Under the pieces are notes generated by a model. The model made no database searches, had not been told where the DNA came from, and saw only the letters and a program-made list of their open reading frames with translations. Positions 10,519-21,639 of a stretch of DNA of 64,000 nt are shown piece after piece. The stretch is from Phytophthora colocasiae (taxonomy: Eukaryota; Oomycota; Peronosporomycetes; Peronosporales; Peronosporaceae), in the NCBI GenBank assembly GCA_018806915.1, contig JAGKQI010000102.1, positions 1,054,001 to 1,118,000 of the forward strand, written 5' to 3'. The stretch's first letter is position 1. Each line of letters opens with the position of its first letter. A program made the translations under genes and the position numbers.

Positions 10519-10798
10519 AGCTTCATTACCCTGGCTCATGGCCACGCACTGCTTTACCACAGTGTCAATCTTCCTGGCTCTAGGCCACGCACTGCTTAAC
10601 CACAGTGTCAATCTTCCTGGCTCTAGGCCACGCACTGCTTAACCACAGTGTCAACATCCTGGCCCTTGGCCATGTACTGCTTGACCGCAGTTTTATTATC
10701 CTGGCTCTTGGCCATGCACTGCTTGACCACAGTGTCAACATCCTGGCTCTTAGCCATGTACTGCTTGACCGCAGCTTTATTCTCCTGACTCTTGGCCA
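10519..10798 (-). repeat. 42-bp tandem repeat at the 3' end of the Copia1 polyprotein
   Basis: Six full units and one partial unit of 42 bp (two are 43 bp). In frame, each unit encodes 14 residues of the form DTVVKQCMAKSQDV, alternating with KTAVKQYMAKSQD-type units. The two 43-bp units (10561-10646) also carry TAG where others have AAG; one of these TAGs ends the polyprotein at 10623. The distal units are therefore untranslated. The repeat is amphipathic and Lys/Gln-rich and is not part of the usual copia RNase H. Confidence 0.85.
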
Positions 10799-13700
10799 GA
10801 CGCACGCTTCGACGCTTTACCACGCCTTGACCATCGTGCAGGCGCTCAACCACGCCTTCCTCTGTGTTCTGACGCTCCTTGGCGCCATCAACATCCTTCA
10901 CCCCGAGTCCCGCTCGCAACTTTTCGAATCGCTGCGGGCCCAGTGCCTTGGTGAACATGTCAGCGACGTTATCCTCCGTCGAGACGTATTCGATGTCCAC
11001 CTTGTTCTTCATCACCAGCTCCGCAATTTTCCGACTCTTCTTAGCGTAGCGCTTCACGCCGTCGAAATAGCCGGCGTCGGAACAAACTTTAATAGCCGCT
11101 TGATTGTCCATCAGCAGCTTCGCAACCTCTGGCTTGAACTTCAGCTCCTTGAGCAGCTTCCTCGCCCAAAGTAAGTCCTCCACACATGTACTTGCAGCCA
11201 TCAACTCTGACTTGCAGGTATCATCCGTCACGGACGCTTGCATCTTGCTTTTGAATCCAAAGCTGTGGCCATTCAGCTGAAGCACGTAGCCAGTAACCGA
11301 TCGTGACGTATCTGGGCAGTTCGCATGGTCCGCATCGCAATATGCTCTCACTTGTAAATCCTCGTTCAAGTCCGAGTCATTCACCACGTAAACCAGCCCA
11401 TACGTCCTTGTACCCTTCAGGTACCTCAGCACCCTTTTGGCAGCCGCAAAGTTCTCCTTTGTGTAGCTTCCTGTATGTCGACTTAGGTTCCGCACCGCAT
11501 TAGAAATGTCCGGGCGGGTACACGTCACAAGGTACTGCAGCGCACCAACTAACTCCTGGTACTCCAAGTTCTTATCATTGATCTTGCTCTCATCCCGCTC
11601 AATTGGCAGGACTTTCTCGTTGTGCTGCTGCGGCGACCTCACCGTCTTCGCATCCTTCATCTGGAACTTGTGCAGGATCTTATCAATGTACGCCGTCTGC
11701 GAAATGCACAGCTTCTTCCCAGGCACGTAATCCACCTCCATACCCAGTAAGTAGTGCACTCGTCCCATGTCCTTCAACGCAAACTCGTCGGCCAAGTCCT
11801 TCTTCATCTTGTCGACGTCGCAGCGAGTTCCAATAATTAACATGTCGTCCACATACACGGTCACCATCAAGAGCCGTCCGTCAATCCACTTGTAGTACAG
11901 GCCCACGTCGAACACACTTCGCTTCATGCCAAGCTTCTCTAGGCGCTTGTGCAGAGTCAGATACCATAGTCTAGCAGCTTGTTTCAATCCGTACAGACCC
12001 TTAAGCAGGAAACACACCCTGCCAGTTCCGTCGTCGAACTCCGTAGGCTGCTCCACGTAAATCTTTGCACCATCCATGTTGCTGTTCAGGAATGCCGTCT
12101 CAAAGTCACCTTGATCGACCTCCAGTCCAAGCAACAGAGCCAGCAAAAGCACAATCAACATTGTCATCCAGCGTACTACAGGTGAGTATGTCTTCCAGTA
12201 TTCATGTCCAAATCGTTGTTCATATCCATGTACGACCAGTCTCGCCTTGTAGCGCTGCACTCTGCCTTGCTCATCACGTTTCACCTTCAGGACCCACTTG
12301 GTAGTCATGACCTTGATCCACCGTCCATCGTCGTCCTTAGGGCGATTCACCAGCTTCCAGGTTCCGTTCTTGATCAAAGACGCGTACTCCTTCTTGAGCG
12401 CATCTTCCCAGTCCTTCCACTGCGGCGAATCCATTGCCTCTTCGACGTTGGCCGGGTCTTCAACTTCGGCACCCATTAGCAACTGGTAGTTACTAAGCCT
12501 TACATTTTGTTGTCGCACTCGGTTGGACCTTCTCACTGGTTGTTGTTGCTGGTTCGCAGCACGCTGCCGTCTCGCTCTTCGTCCAGCAGCTCGTCCAGGT
12601 CTAACTTGTACAGGTTCTTCTACGAGTTCATCTCCGTCCGACTCACTCGACGAACTTTCCACATTGCAATTGTCGTCATCTGCCATGGACTTCTCATTCA
12701 CGTCGTCCGGCAAACTCTCCTTCACTGCACGCATTTTCACTTCATGCAAATGCTCTTCTGCCACAAATTCAACCGGCAGAGGCACAAACGGAATGTGCTG
12801 ATACGTCTTGTGCTGTCCAGCTAGGAGCGCGTTCAGTTACTTCCTGCTTACTGTCACGTCCTCACGAAATTTCACATCTCGCGCCTCCACAATCCTCCCA
12901 GTCCTCAAATGCAATAGTCGATAACCTGGTGAGGTGTGTGCGAATCCCAGCAATAACGCCGGGTCAGCCTTCGGGCTGAGCTTATCCTTGCGCTTCGGCA
13001 CATACACAAATCCAATAGCACCACAGACACGAACCTTGGTCAAGTCCGGCTTCTTGCCGTACAACTTCTCCGATGGGGTCAGTCCGTTCAGTGCCTTGGT
13101 CATGCTCATGTTGTCAATATCCACAATGTACTGTAGCACCTCAGGCCACAGCTTGCTCGGCATGTTCGCCGCCTGCATAGCTGTCCGAGTCTTGTTGGCC
13201 AGTACACCGTTCAGCTTCTCCACAAGCGCGTTCTCCTCGGGTGTGTACGCGTGAGTTGGCACAAAATCAATGCCGTGCTCCTCCAGAAACTTCTTGAGCT
13301 CCGTGTTCACGAACTCACCACCGCCGTCGCTTGAGAAAGTCTTTATCCGATGACCTTGCGCAATCAACTTCTTCATCAGCTTCATCGTGTTCGCGTTGGC
13401 ATCGCTCTTATTCACAATCGGATAGCACCACTTATACCGTGAGCCCTCGTCATGTATCAACTGAAAGTAGCGAATGCCTCCAGACCCAGGTATGTACTTG
13501 CCCATGTCACATGTATCCGACATCAGACGTTCGTAGTTGACCGTCGTCCTCTTGTTCTTTGCGCTCTTCTTGTAGCTCATGCGCCGTCGCTTCGCTGACA
13601 TACAAGTCAAACACTGGAACGGCTTCTTGAACAACTCCTCAGGAATATCCATGCCGTCAACCAACTTCTGGTCCACCATAGCCTTAATCGCGGCCACATT

Positions 13701-15173
13701 CAAGTGTCCCAAGCGCTCGTGCCACCGCATCAGCGGACTGGCATCGGCGTTCAACGTTGTCATTACCATGTCATCCGGCAATCCAGCTTCCAACCAGTAG
13801 TGAGAGCCACGCTTCACGAACTCTAGTCGTCCAATAGCAGAATCCAACCAACACTTGCGAGGCGTTACTTCAGCCGAACTGAACGAAGGCGTCCAACCCT
13901 CACTCTCCAGCTTGCCTAAACTTATCAAGTTGACGCTCCCCGCAGGCGAGAATTCCACATCCTGTAACTCGACTTCCACCATCTTGCCGTTCTTGTCCGG
14001 CAGGTTCAGCTTCACCGTCCCACACATTACACCTTTTGTGATCTCACCAGTCCAGACCTTGAACGTTGCCTTCGACTTCTTTACGCTCGAGTACAAGTTC
14101 TTGTCGACACATACATGCGTCGAACTCCCGCAGTCCAGCATCCACGCGTTTCGATTGCCTGCGCCGTCGACCTTCGCCACCATTCCAACCATGGGAAAGT
14201 CTCCGTCGTCTTCATCATCGTCGTTGCTGCTGCTGCTACTTGCATATCGTCGTATAATTTCTGGTGCATTCTCGTTCAGGATTAGCATATTATTCTTCAC
14301 ACCTGGTTTGTCTTCATTCTTTGACTTCTTCTTCTTCTTGTCCTTCCTGTCGGTCGCCGACTTCTTCTCGTCGCTCTCGACCTTCTTGGACTGATTCAAA
14401 TAGTGCCAGCACTGCTGCTTGAAGTGTCCAGGCTTGCCACAGTGGAAACACTTGCGTTTCTTCCACGCTCCCCCGCTCCGCTTGTTCCTTTTCGTTTTCT
14501 CTCCAGCAGCAGGCGTAGCGCACATCACTGCTTGTGGCTCACCAACTTCACCGCGCATTGCTTCAGCCATTCGAATCCTCTCATCCTTTGACCTCAACGC
14601 GTTCGTAAACTGCTGCAGCGTCAGCGGCGTTCCCTGCCTTGCCGGCAAGTCGAATTGCTCCACGAGCTCTGGATGCGACAGCGTCACACCCATTGTCAAT
14701 ACTCTCAACATCTCCTCCTCGTCCACTACGTGAGTTGCTCCCATGCTGCCAATCTGCTGCCGAAGTCTGTTCATTACCGTCAGGTACTCGGTCAGCGGCT
14801 GGCCTTTCACGTGCTTGGTATTGTAGAGTTGCGCCCGCAGCATCGCCACGTACGAATAGTCTCTCTGCGTCTTATCAGCCGTGATGGTATCCCACATTGC
14901 CTTCGCGGTATCCATCGAGCAGATCTTGTTTACTTCGTCGTCTTGACACCCGCGTAATCCTCGCAGGATCGCAGCCTTAGCAAGTCGGTTTCTTTTGTCG
15001 AAAATTGCTTGTTGGTCTTGATCGTTGGCGTGGCGGGTTTCCGTTCCGGTCACGACATCCCACGCTTCACGTTCTTCCAGATACAACTGGAGTTCCACCT
15101 TGTACAGCTCGAAAGTCCCCTCAAACCTTGGGGCCTTGGAGCTACCTCGAATTACTGGTTGAGCAGCAGCCAT
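10623..15173 (-). pseudogene. Copia1 gag-pol polyprotein with one in-frame stop
   Basis: The start is ATG 15173 (MAAAQPVIRG); an upstream TTG in the same frame is less likely. Gag ends with a zinc knuckle, CFHCGKPGHFKQQC. The protease has MLDCGSSTH (Cys replacing the usual Ser/Thr after Asp). Integrase has the HHCC finger (WHERLGHL, FQCLTCMS) and acidic residues in LMSDTC, SSDGGGEF and EENALVEKLN. Reverse transcriptase has VYVDDMLI, and RNase H has AYCDADHANC. A single TAA at 12839-12837 lies between integrase and RT; the same frame continues to 10623. So 778 residues precede the stop and 737 follow it. With otherwise intact domains and near-identical LTRs, the stop is either very recent, read through, or an error. 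Confidence 0.92.
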
Positions 15174-15230
15174 GTTATCCCGCTGCAATCGTAGTCGTAA
15201 CTTGTTTACTCGATCACAGCCAAGTAGAGC

Positions 15231-15244
15231 TTGGGCTCATAACC
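15231..15244 (-). other. Copia1 primer-binding site (initiator tRNA anticodon arm)
   Basis: On the plus strand TTGGGCTCATAACC abuts the 5' LTR. It equals the anticodon arm of eukaryotic initiator tRNA-Met (GGGCTCATAACCC), so the transcript would pair with a half-tRNA cut in the anticodon loop, as known for Drosophila copia. The same 14 bases abut the Copia2 5' LTR. Confidence 0.8.
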
Positions 15245-15559
15245 TAGCAGCTTTTAGCACACTTGTCCTTTGTCTTGTCTTCCTGCTCCTTGTTGTTGTG
15301 CAGGTACTCCAGCGTCTCCTTGGTGCGTCGAGTGTTCTTGTTCTCCAGCAAGAGGTAAGAAAGGAATAGACTTGTTGTGTAGAAGGTAAATTCCAAAGTA
15401 ATATTGATTGTTATTAGGAGGAAAGCCTCGGGCACAAAACCTCCTTTAGGCTGGACCCATCGATCAAGATGGTCACTGGCCTTCCTGTCACTCAACCGTG
15501 ACGGAACCTGACACAGGCGAAAGTTCTTCTCCGGGAAGTCTCCAGAACCCGTCGGCTCA
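15245..15559 (-). repeat. Copia1 5' LTR
   Basis: 315 bp, matching 10074-10390 except for one substitution and the missing terminal two bases at its inner end. As the 5' LTR it should hold the element's promoter. Confidence 0.9.
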
Positions 15560-15588
15560 AATTTTGAACGTTAAATTACACTGATTCA

Positions 15589-17583
15589 CTACGGTTCAGC
15601 CACAGGCTCCGTGGCTGCATGGCAGCACCCATGCAGGTCCGAGCTGGCCTTGCCGTTCGGGTCCTCGGGCACATCCAACGTCGGGTTGCGGTCGAAGAAA
15701 CCTTCCGGGATCATCTTGAAGCCGGCGTAGTCCACGGGCATCATGGGCCAGTCCTCGACACGCGGGAAATGCGTGAGGCCAAACGTGTGCCACACCACGA
15801 TGTCCTCGCCGTCAACTTGACGGTTGCCTTTCACGTAGCTTGGCAAACCGGCAAAGCCTGGATGTTGGTTGGGTGTGTAGCCTGCAGCCCACAGCTCGTC
15901 ACGAGCGTATTTGGTGACCCACAGGTGCTTGGTGGAAAAGTTGGCGCGCTTCCAGATAGATGATCCGTCTGCAGCGAGAAGAATCGGTTGCCCTTCTGGC
16001 ATGAGTGCGTATCCCGTAGAGCGTCCAAGGCGGTTCTTCGCTTCACTTGAAGCGATACACCACACTCGACCCTTGTCCATCGCAGCTACACGCTGAGCGT
16101 CGTTCTCATTCTTTAATCGAGTCGATGTACGCAGGAAGGCATTTCCTTGCGGGTTTTCAGGACCAATCGGTACGCGTTTGGCTTCCAGCTCGTCGACATG
16201 GCACTTGTTGCCATCGATAGCTACGTCCAATCGAGCAGAGAACAAGTGCTGATGGCACGGTGCGCCGAGACGTGGGGCCATTTCTGTAGCGTATTCATAC
16301 TCACCCTCCGGGCGGCCCGATGTGAACACAATGCCAGTGGCCTTGCACTCCAGCTCAATTCTGCCATCCAGATAAAAGTACCAGTAGAAACCGTAGTCGT
16401 AGTTGCCTACTGTCACGAAGAAAGAAACCACAAAGCGGCGCTGGCGGCGCACCGTTCCTGTAGGTGGGGAGGCCAGCACATCAGTGTGTTTCCAGAGAGT
16501 GCCGAAGTCCTCTTCGTGCATGCAGATAGCGTTCTTGATGACAAACGGTTCGCAGAAGTCATCGACGACTGTCGCGTCCAAGTACTGGATCTTACCAAGG
16601 CAATCGCAACCCAGAACAAGTGAGTTCGCGAGGCGGCCGAACTGATACTCGCCCGCATCAAAGTAATTCTGCCAGTCGTGCGTAGGTGACGGCTCGCCGT
16701 ACGGCACGACCATCTCGGACACGGATGCACGGTTCAGGATCTTACGCTTGCGTCCACGATCGTTGAACGAGATATCGTGTAGAGTGAGACCTTCACGGCC
16801 ATTGAAGCCGACACGGATCTCCCAATTTTGCCACGACACGATGTTGTCCTTGACGGTGAAGCTAGCGCCTTCGGGCTGCTTAATGTGCAGTGGCTTCATG
16901 TCCGTACGCATTGGTCCGGTGATCTTGGGATCAAGGTAGTCGCCCGACTCCATCGGAATGTGAGTGTAGCCTGTGTCGACTAGTTTCAAAACTTTACGGT
17001 TTGTCAGATCCACGTGTGCAACCAGACCATCGATCGGGTGTCCGTACATTGCGTGTGTGTTTTCCACTTTAAGGAAACTGAGTACGCGGATGATGCGGTT
17101 GCCCGCCTCTCCCTCGTACCCGAAGACGCCGGCGGAGAACTGTTCACCACGCACCATATCGAGGTCGGTGATGCCGCGCTTGGCCAGCGCCGCGACGTAG
17201 TCAGGATCGGCTTTACAAATGGAGTCTCCGTCCCAGTAGTCTTGGTCCAGGATCGGGATTTGTCCGTCCGTCTTGGCGTCCAGCTCCACCTCCTTGACGA
17301 TACGGCGGGCCACGACATCCACAACGAAGTCGCGCGTGATGTTTGTGGTCTGATCAAGCACCAAGGCGCCAATCTCACGCGGGATTTCCGTCAACTGGCC
17401 AGCATTGAATTTGTCCAAAGTAGCGTGATCGGGTTCGAACAGCATCACATACGCGTAGCGCAGCTCCGGACTCGAGTATCCGGCATCCGCCAGCACTTGC
17501 TTCACAGTACGGACCTCATCGGCAGTGACGGGGTCAAGAGGGTGCTTGATATCCCTGGTGGTTGAGTGAGCACTGGGGGCCAT
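15589..17583 (-). CDS. Copper-containing primary amine oxidase
   Basis: Oxidises primary amines with O2 and water to aldehyde, ammonia and hydrogen peroxide, using copper and a self-made topaquinone (TPQ) cofactor. The 664-residue product has the family signatures: the TPQ tyrosine in GNYDYGFYW (Tyr395), the general-base Asp in YFDAGEYQFG (Asp309), the copper ligands in CHQHLFSARLD (His444, His446) and a late His in FGLTHFPR. Length is normal. I place the start at ATG 17583 (MAPSAHSTTR) because an initiator-like site lies just upstream at 17642-17626; an in-frame ATG at 17694 would add 37 low-complexity residues. There is no obvious signal peptide and no C-terminal peroxisomal SKL. Copia1 begins 29 bp after the stop. 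Divergent from the permease and ALDH genes, with which it may share a pathway. Confidence 0.95.
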   Translation of the reverse strand: MAPSAHSTTRDIKHPLDPVTADEVRTVKQVLADAGYSSPELRYAYVMLFEPDHATLDKFNAGQLTEIPREIGALVLDQTTNITRDFVVDVVARRIVKEVELDAKTDGQIPILDQDYWDGDSICKADPDYVAALAKRGITDLDMVRGEQFSAGVFGYEGEAGNRIIRVLSFLKVENTHAMYGHPIDGLVAHVDLTNRKVLKLVDTGYTHIPMESGDYLDPKITGPMRTDMKPLHIKQPEGASFTVKDNIVSWQNWEIRVGFNGREGLTLHDISFNDRGRKRKILNRASVSEMVVPYGEPSPTHDWQNYFDAGEYQFGRLANSLVLGCDCLGKIQYLDATVVDDFCEPFVIKNAICMHEEDFGTLWKHTDVLASPPTGTVRRQRRFVVSFFVTVGNYDYGFYWYFYLDGRIELECKATGIVFTSGRPEGEYEYATEMAPRLGAPCHQHLFSARLDVAIDGNKCHVDELEAKRVPIGPENPQGNAFLRTSTRLKNENDAQRVAAMDKGRVWCIASSEAKNRLGRSTGYALMPEGQPILLAADGSSIWKRANFSTKHLWVTKYARDELWAAGYTPNQHPGFAGLPSYVKGNRQVDGEDIVVWHTFGLTHFPRVEDWPMMPVDYAGFKMIPEGFFDRNPTLDVPEDPNGKASSDLHGCCHAATEPVAEP

Positions 17584-17625
17584 GATGGCGTTGGGGTCGC
17601 TGGAAGAGACGAATGCGGGCGATAG

Positions 17626-17642
17626 AAAATCCGAAAGTGAGC
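17626..17642 (-). promoter_or_regulatory. Initiator-like element of the amine oxidase gene
   Basis: The minus strand reads GCTCACTTTCGGATTTT, three mismatches from the oomycete Inr consensus GCTCATTYYNCAWTTTT, 43-59 bp upstream of ATG 17583. Its place between the two candidate ATGs argues for the inner one. Confidence 0.5.
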
Positions 17643-19313
17643 AAGAGACTCCCGGTTGATGTTTCTGCCTTGCATGGCTAACCGAGCCCTCCATGCGTTT
17701 GTGGAGCTCCAGTGTTTCTTTTCAGCTGGGCCCATTAAACGCCACGAAGAGCTGCAAACTAGCCCAGATGATGTTACGCATATCCATGGTAAAACCTGCA
17801 TCGCATAAATTAGTGGCGGTACAGGAGTCATCCAGATGGTGTTCATGTTCAACGCCTATTGGGCAGCTGAGTGCTGTACGCGCGCCTGGTCACCCCACGC
17901 TTGGGTTTCCGCCGCTTGGCTCCACCACTGCGGATGGCTGTTAGTCTAGCCACCAGGGATGAAAGACTTAGTGACTAAGTACCCTCAGTACACCATGCAT
18001 TTGACATTCCCGTGTAAAAAAGCACATGTATCCGATATGTATGACCAGGTACGATCATATCTTGACTCAATTCTCTGTTTTGTAACAAACTTTTGTTGGT
18101 GTCGATGTTCAAGAGGGGGTGGTTTGTTTGCAAAAAGCAAAGGTGTACAGCCCGAATAGGATGTGGGCCATTCATTTCGGTTTCTTCGGGTGGTGACGAG
18201 TTCGACATGCTTTCAGCAACTTCCAACGACTGAATCAACGATGGCAGTCGTTGTCGAATGCCCTTGAAGGACAGCAACCATTTTCAGCCCCATCTCAGCA
18301 TTACGGCGATCGGCAGCACTGCAAACTTCGGTCGACACGCTTATGATACGCTCGAAAATGGCTTAACGCATCCCCGAAAGCGTGGCATGATCAGCACCGC
18401 GATGTCGGTGCGACTGGCTGAACCAAATTGTTACGCGGTGACGACCCAGCAAAATAGCGTTCGTTTACACCTGATGGAAATTAACGGCCCCCGTGAGCGG
18501 ACCAACTATGCCTAACATTCCGTGCCTTCGAGTGCATTTGCCATTTTGCCGCGTCTTGGCATCATCTATCGAGAATTGGGCACGCCGTGAATGCTGGAGC
18601 TTCGTAGCCGGAATTTGCTGACTTCGACTTGAAGAAGTTCATCCGGACAGTGTTAAACTGGCCCAGAACAACGACCGGACATACCATCCGTACGCTCGCA
18701 CATTTTCATCCATGTCCTCTCTATTTGATGAGCCGAGCTCGAGCTTGAAGTCACTGAATGTCCTGCAAGTTTGATCGAGGCTGATTCTCAATCGTTTGGG
18801 GTTGTGAAGTATCATTCAGTTCAACTGAAAGCGAGACCTGCAACTTTACTGCAACTCGAACTGCAGCAGCAGTCATCGAAAATGCGTTATCCATGCTGGA
18901 GCTCACGGCCGACCTGACGGATTTCTGCAAGTTCTGCTACAAGACTCTTCGACGAAAAGTGTCCTCGCTGTAATAATTAGCAAACCGATCTTCCAGGGGC
19001 GCCATCCAGTGGTGACAGCAACAGCCATCGAGTCAGCCAGCCCCTGTGCTGCCGATCGCTCCGGTGTTACAGCGCTCAGAAAAGAAGCACCGATACGTCT
19101 TGAAGTGCCCCAGATGGTGTGACGCGATCTGCCACGCGCTATTGTACTCTGCAGAAGTGAAGACACCAGTAACTTTTTCCCGCACACGTTTTGACGCATT
19201 GCGGTTCGAATATTAAAGCTATAGAGAAAATAAAACATGGAATTGATAGCTGGGGGCGCCCTACACGCTATGCGCACGCTCTTTCATCTCATAAGTTCGT
19301 TCATTCAGCAAAA
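17643..19313. other. Intergenic, no gene recognised
   Basis: About 1.7 kb between the amine oxidase promoter and a transposase remnant. Several short open frames exist on both strands (for example 18258-18515 plus and 18903-19277 minus), but none shows a domain, biased composition or a partner frame. It may contain old, unrecognisable transposon debris. Confidence 0.35.
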
Positions 19314-19562
19314 ATGAACGCCGAACGCCACGAGTTTAGCAGTGGAGAAAAAAAAATGATGGTGAAGAACCATGCATTTTTCACTCTACAGAAAAATCAA
19401 GGGCTCTATCGCGGAAAGCGCACGAGGGAATCGGTTGCTGAGTGTCTTAGCTGCTCCCTCCAAACAGTTTCGCGCGTAATGGCGCACTACAACGCCAACC
19501 CGGACACCGACTTCCCCGTAAATTTGACTGTTCTGATATGCTGCAAGACCTGTATTAATTAA
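19314..19562 (+). pseudogene. N-terminal fragment of an IS630/Tc1-like transposase
   Basis: ATG 19314 opens 82 codons beginning MNAERHEFSSGEKK. The centre, KRTRESVAECLSCSLQTVSR followed by VMAHYN, is a helix-turn-helix of the kind at the N-terminus of IS630/Tc1-type transposases. The catalytic domain is absent: after the HTH the frame reaches a stop within 25 residues and no DDE motifs follow. It differs from the transposase at 44514-45719. A truncated remnant; no inverted repeats found around it. Confidence 0.5.
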
Positions 19563-20355
19563 TGCTGATTAAAAACAGGAACATACAAGCAATAGGGGGA
19601 GACCTATAATAACCTCTTTAAAATTGTTTCAAATCATTGTAGATGAAAGTGTGCAATCGCGAATTGATCGGCAATTGCCGCCCTTTCACGTGAAATCCCA
19701 CATGTTTGCACTGCTTAGCCAATAGCATGGCTGTATTTGAAGCAACCCTACTCACCAGACTTTGGCGAGTTCCGAATTACATTTTTTGCGCGCTCGTAGC
19801 GTTAAAACCACGCCGAATTAGCCAAAACCGACCTCATTTTTGAACTCAGCGGGCAAAGTTACCCTATATATCTAACTATCACTATAGGTTTTATAAAGCT
19901 AAAGCGTTCATTTTGGGCGCTAAATCTTGGTGTCTTCACTTCTGCAGAGTACAATACATTCGGCCAATAACAGCCCCCTCGAGCAAGGTCTCCGCAGGGA
20001 CCTCGAACGGTGATAGCCAGACATTCCGAAAAAATGATTGTATTGGAAGGTCAATACAATATTTCAACCATAATACTTTATTTTTAAAGACTCGATTTTT
20101 GGAGAAATATATTATTTTTTACAAAAACGATCAGTAGTTGAGTTTACCGGTTTTGTTTTTCTACTGCAGTGGTGGACAGCCTTGCAAAGTGGATGTATCC
20201 ACCAAATCAGAGCTGTTGGTGAACGTCGCCAGATAAATCCTCATGCCAACACCCATTAACAGCAACAACCCCTTCACTACCAAGCAAATCTGCTCCTACT
20301 TTTTTACGCACGGTTGCGAAGGCGGTCAACGCGTAGCTTTGTACTGTTCATGGTA
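19563..20355. other. Intergenic up to Gypsy1
   Basis: AT-rich sequence with no supported gene. The last five bases, TGGTA (20351-20355), are the left TSD of Gypsy1. Confidence 0.4.
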
Positions 20356-20767
20356 TGTAACGGGGTTACACGGCGCTGCGCGCCTTGGCTACAATAGGTG
20401 TGGTATACACCATCCAGGTCACAAGTCACAGATCCGTGTACAACACATAGTGTTTCTCACACGTCACATATGTAGCCAGTTGCTGGCTGTTAGCTCAGAG
20501 CCACACATTACATTTGATTAGGATTTAGTATGTTAGATACTAAATCCGTTACATTCAGGATTAGGGCAATAAAATAAATAAAAATCAGTTTGCATTTTAC
20601 ATAATTAGTGTTAGTTCCTTTATTATAGGGACACTGATTGTGAGAGTCCCGTATTTAGTGGACTACTTGGTTCTTGTATAGAACCGAAGGCTAGTGCCTT
20701 GCAAGCAGGACTCTACGAGTCAACCCAACTTCCTCTGTGCCGTGCACACCTACGCAGCCCCGCTGCA
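20356..20767 (+). repeat. Gypsy1 5' LTR
   Basis: 412 bp, TGTAACGGGG to CCGCTGCA. Identical by eye to 35685-36096 and one base different from the Gypsy2 LTRs. Confidence 0.93.
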
Positions 20768-20785
20768 TCTGGTAGCACTAGTAGT
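20768..20785 (+). other. Gypsy1 probable primer-binding site
   Basis: Two bases after the 5' LTR the sequence TGGTAGCACTAGTAG begins with TGG, as expected for pairing with a tRNA 3' CCA end. Gypsy2 has TGGTAGCACTTGTAG at the same place. The tRNA was not identified. Confidence 0.5.
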
Positions 20786-21177
20786 CAATCCAACTCCTGA
20801 GTTGAAGACTGTTTCTCTGTGAGAATGGAGCCAGAAGCATACGCTCACTTGACTCCGAGTCAGCGGGACACGCTTAACAAGCTTACGTCCTTGCTGGGCC
20901 CTGAAGGTATGGCGCACCTTGCGTCTCAAGGGCCGGAGGCCGTCAACGCGCGCCTGGAGGCATTTGCCTCGTACGAGAACGCTCTCGTTGAGCACATTCA
21001 GCGGAATGTAAAAGGAGTTAATCCCGCTCCGAGAGCTAAGCCCGTCACGCTCAGCGTGAAGACCTTTCACGGGCACGAAGGAGAGAACCTCCTATTATGG
21101 ACCCGAGAGGTCGAGATGGCCATGGGGGCCGCTATGCTCCAGTTGGAAGGCCAACGCGTGGCGTTCGCCATCTCTAA

Positions 21178-21589
21178 TGCAGCGGGGCTGCGTAGGTGTG
21201 CACGGCACAGAGGAAGTTGGGTTGACTCGTAGAGTCCTGCTTGCAAGGCACTAGCCTTCGGTTCTATACAAGAACCAAGTAGTCCACTAAATACGGGACT
21301 CTCACAATCAGTGTCCCTATAATAAAGGAACTAACACTAATTATGTAAAATGCAAACTGATTTTTATTTATTTTATTGCCCTAATCCTGAATGTAACGGA
21401 TTTAGTATCTAACATACTAAATCCTAATCAAATGTAATGTGTGGCTCTGAGCTAACAGCCAGCAACTGGCTACATGTGTGACGTGTGAGAAACACTATGT
21501 GTTGTACACGGATCTGTGACTTGTGACCTGGATGGTGTATACCACACCTATTGTAGCCAAGGCGCGCAGCGCCGTGTAACCCCGTTACA
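21178..21589 (-). repeat. Gypsy2 3' LTR
   Basis: 412 bp in reverse orientation, starting TGCAGCGGGG on the plus strand directly after the TSD TCTAA (21173-21177). Confidence 0.93.
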
Positions 21590-21639
21590 CCCTCCCCCAC
21601 CAAACCGTGGATACGGAGTATCTACAACTGTAGACATAA

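Larger units (their letters stand above)
10074..15559 (-). mobile_element. Copia1, Ty1/copia LTR retrotransposon
   Basis: A 5.5-kb element in minus orientation with nearly identical LTRs (10074-10390 and 15245-15559), a half-tRNA primer site abutting the 5' LTR (15231-15244), a polypurine tract beside the 3' LTR and one gag-pol frame with the copia order gag, protease, integrase, RT, RNase H. I saw one substitution plus the loss of the terminal two bases of the 5' LTR, so it is young. No 5-bp TSD is visible (tgttt against aattt), which could mean mutation, LTR recombination or a misplaced end. It stops 29 bp downstream of the amine oxidase stop codon. Confidence 0.93.

Noticed and set aside
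10519..10798. CRISPR-like array
   Set aside because: The units are directly adjoining without spacers and lie in the coding end of a copia element in a eukaryotic genome.
13855..14394. Ser/Phe-rich 179-codon plus-strand frame in Copia1
   Set aside because: Lies opposite the gag and protease codons and mirrors their Lys/Glu-rich composition.
10069..15564. TSD for Copia1
   Set aside because: The five bases next to each outer LTR end (tgttt and aattt) differ, so no duplication is claimed.
16147..16623. 158-codon plus-strand frame opposite the amine oxidase
   Set aside because: A GC-driven shadow of a conserved gene; no domain and no independent start context.
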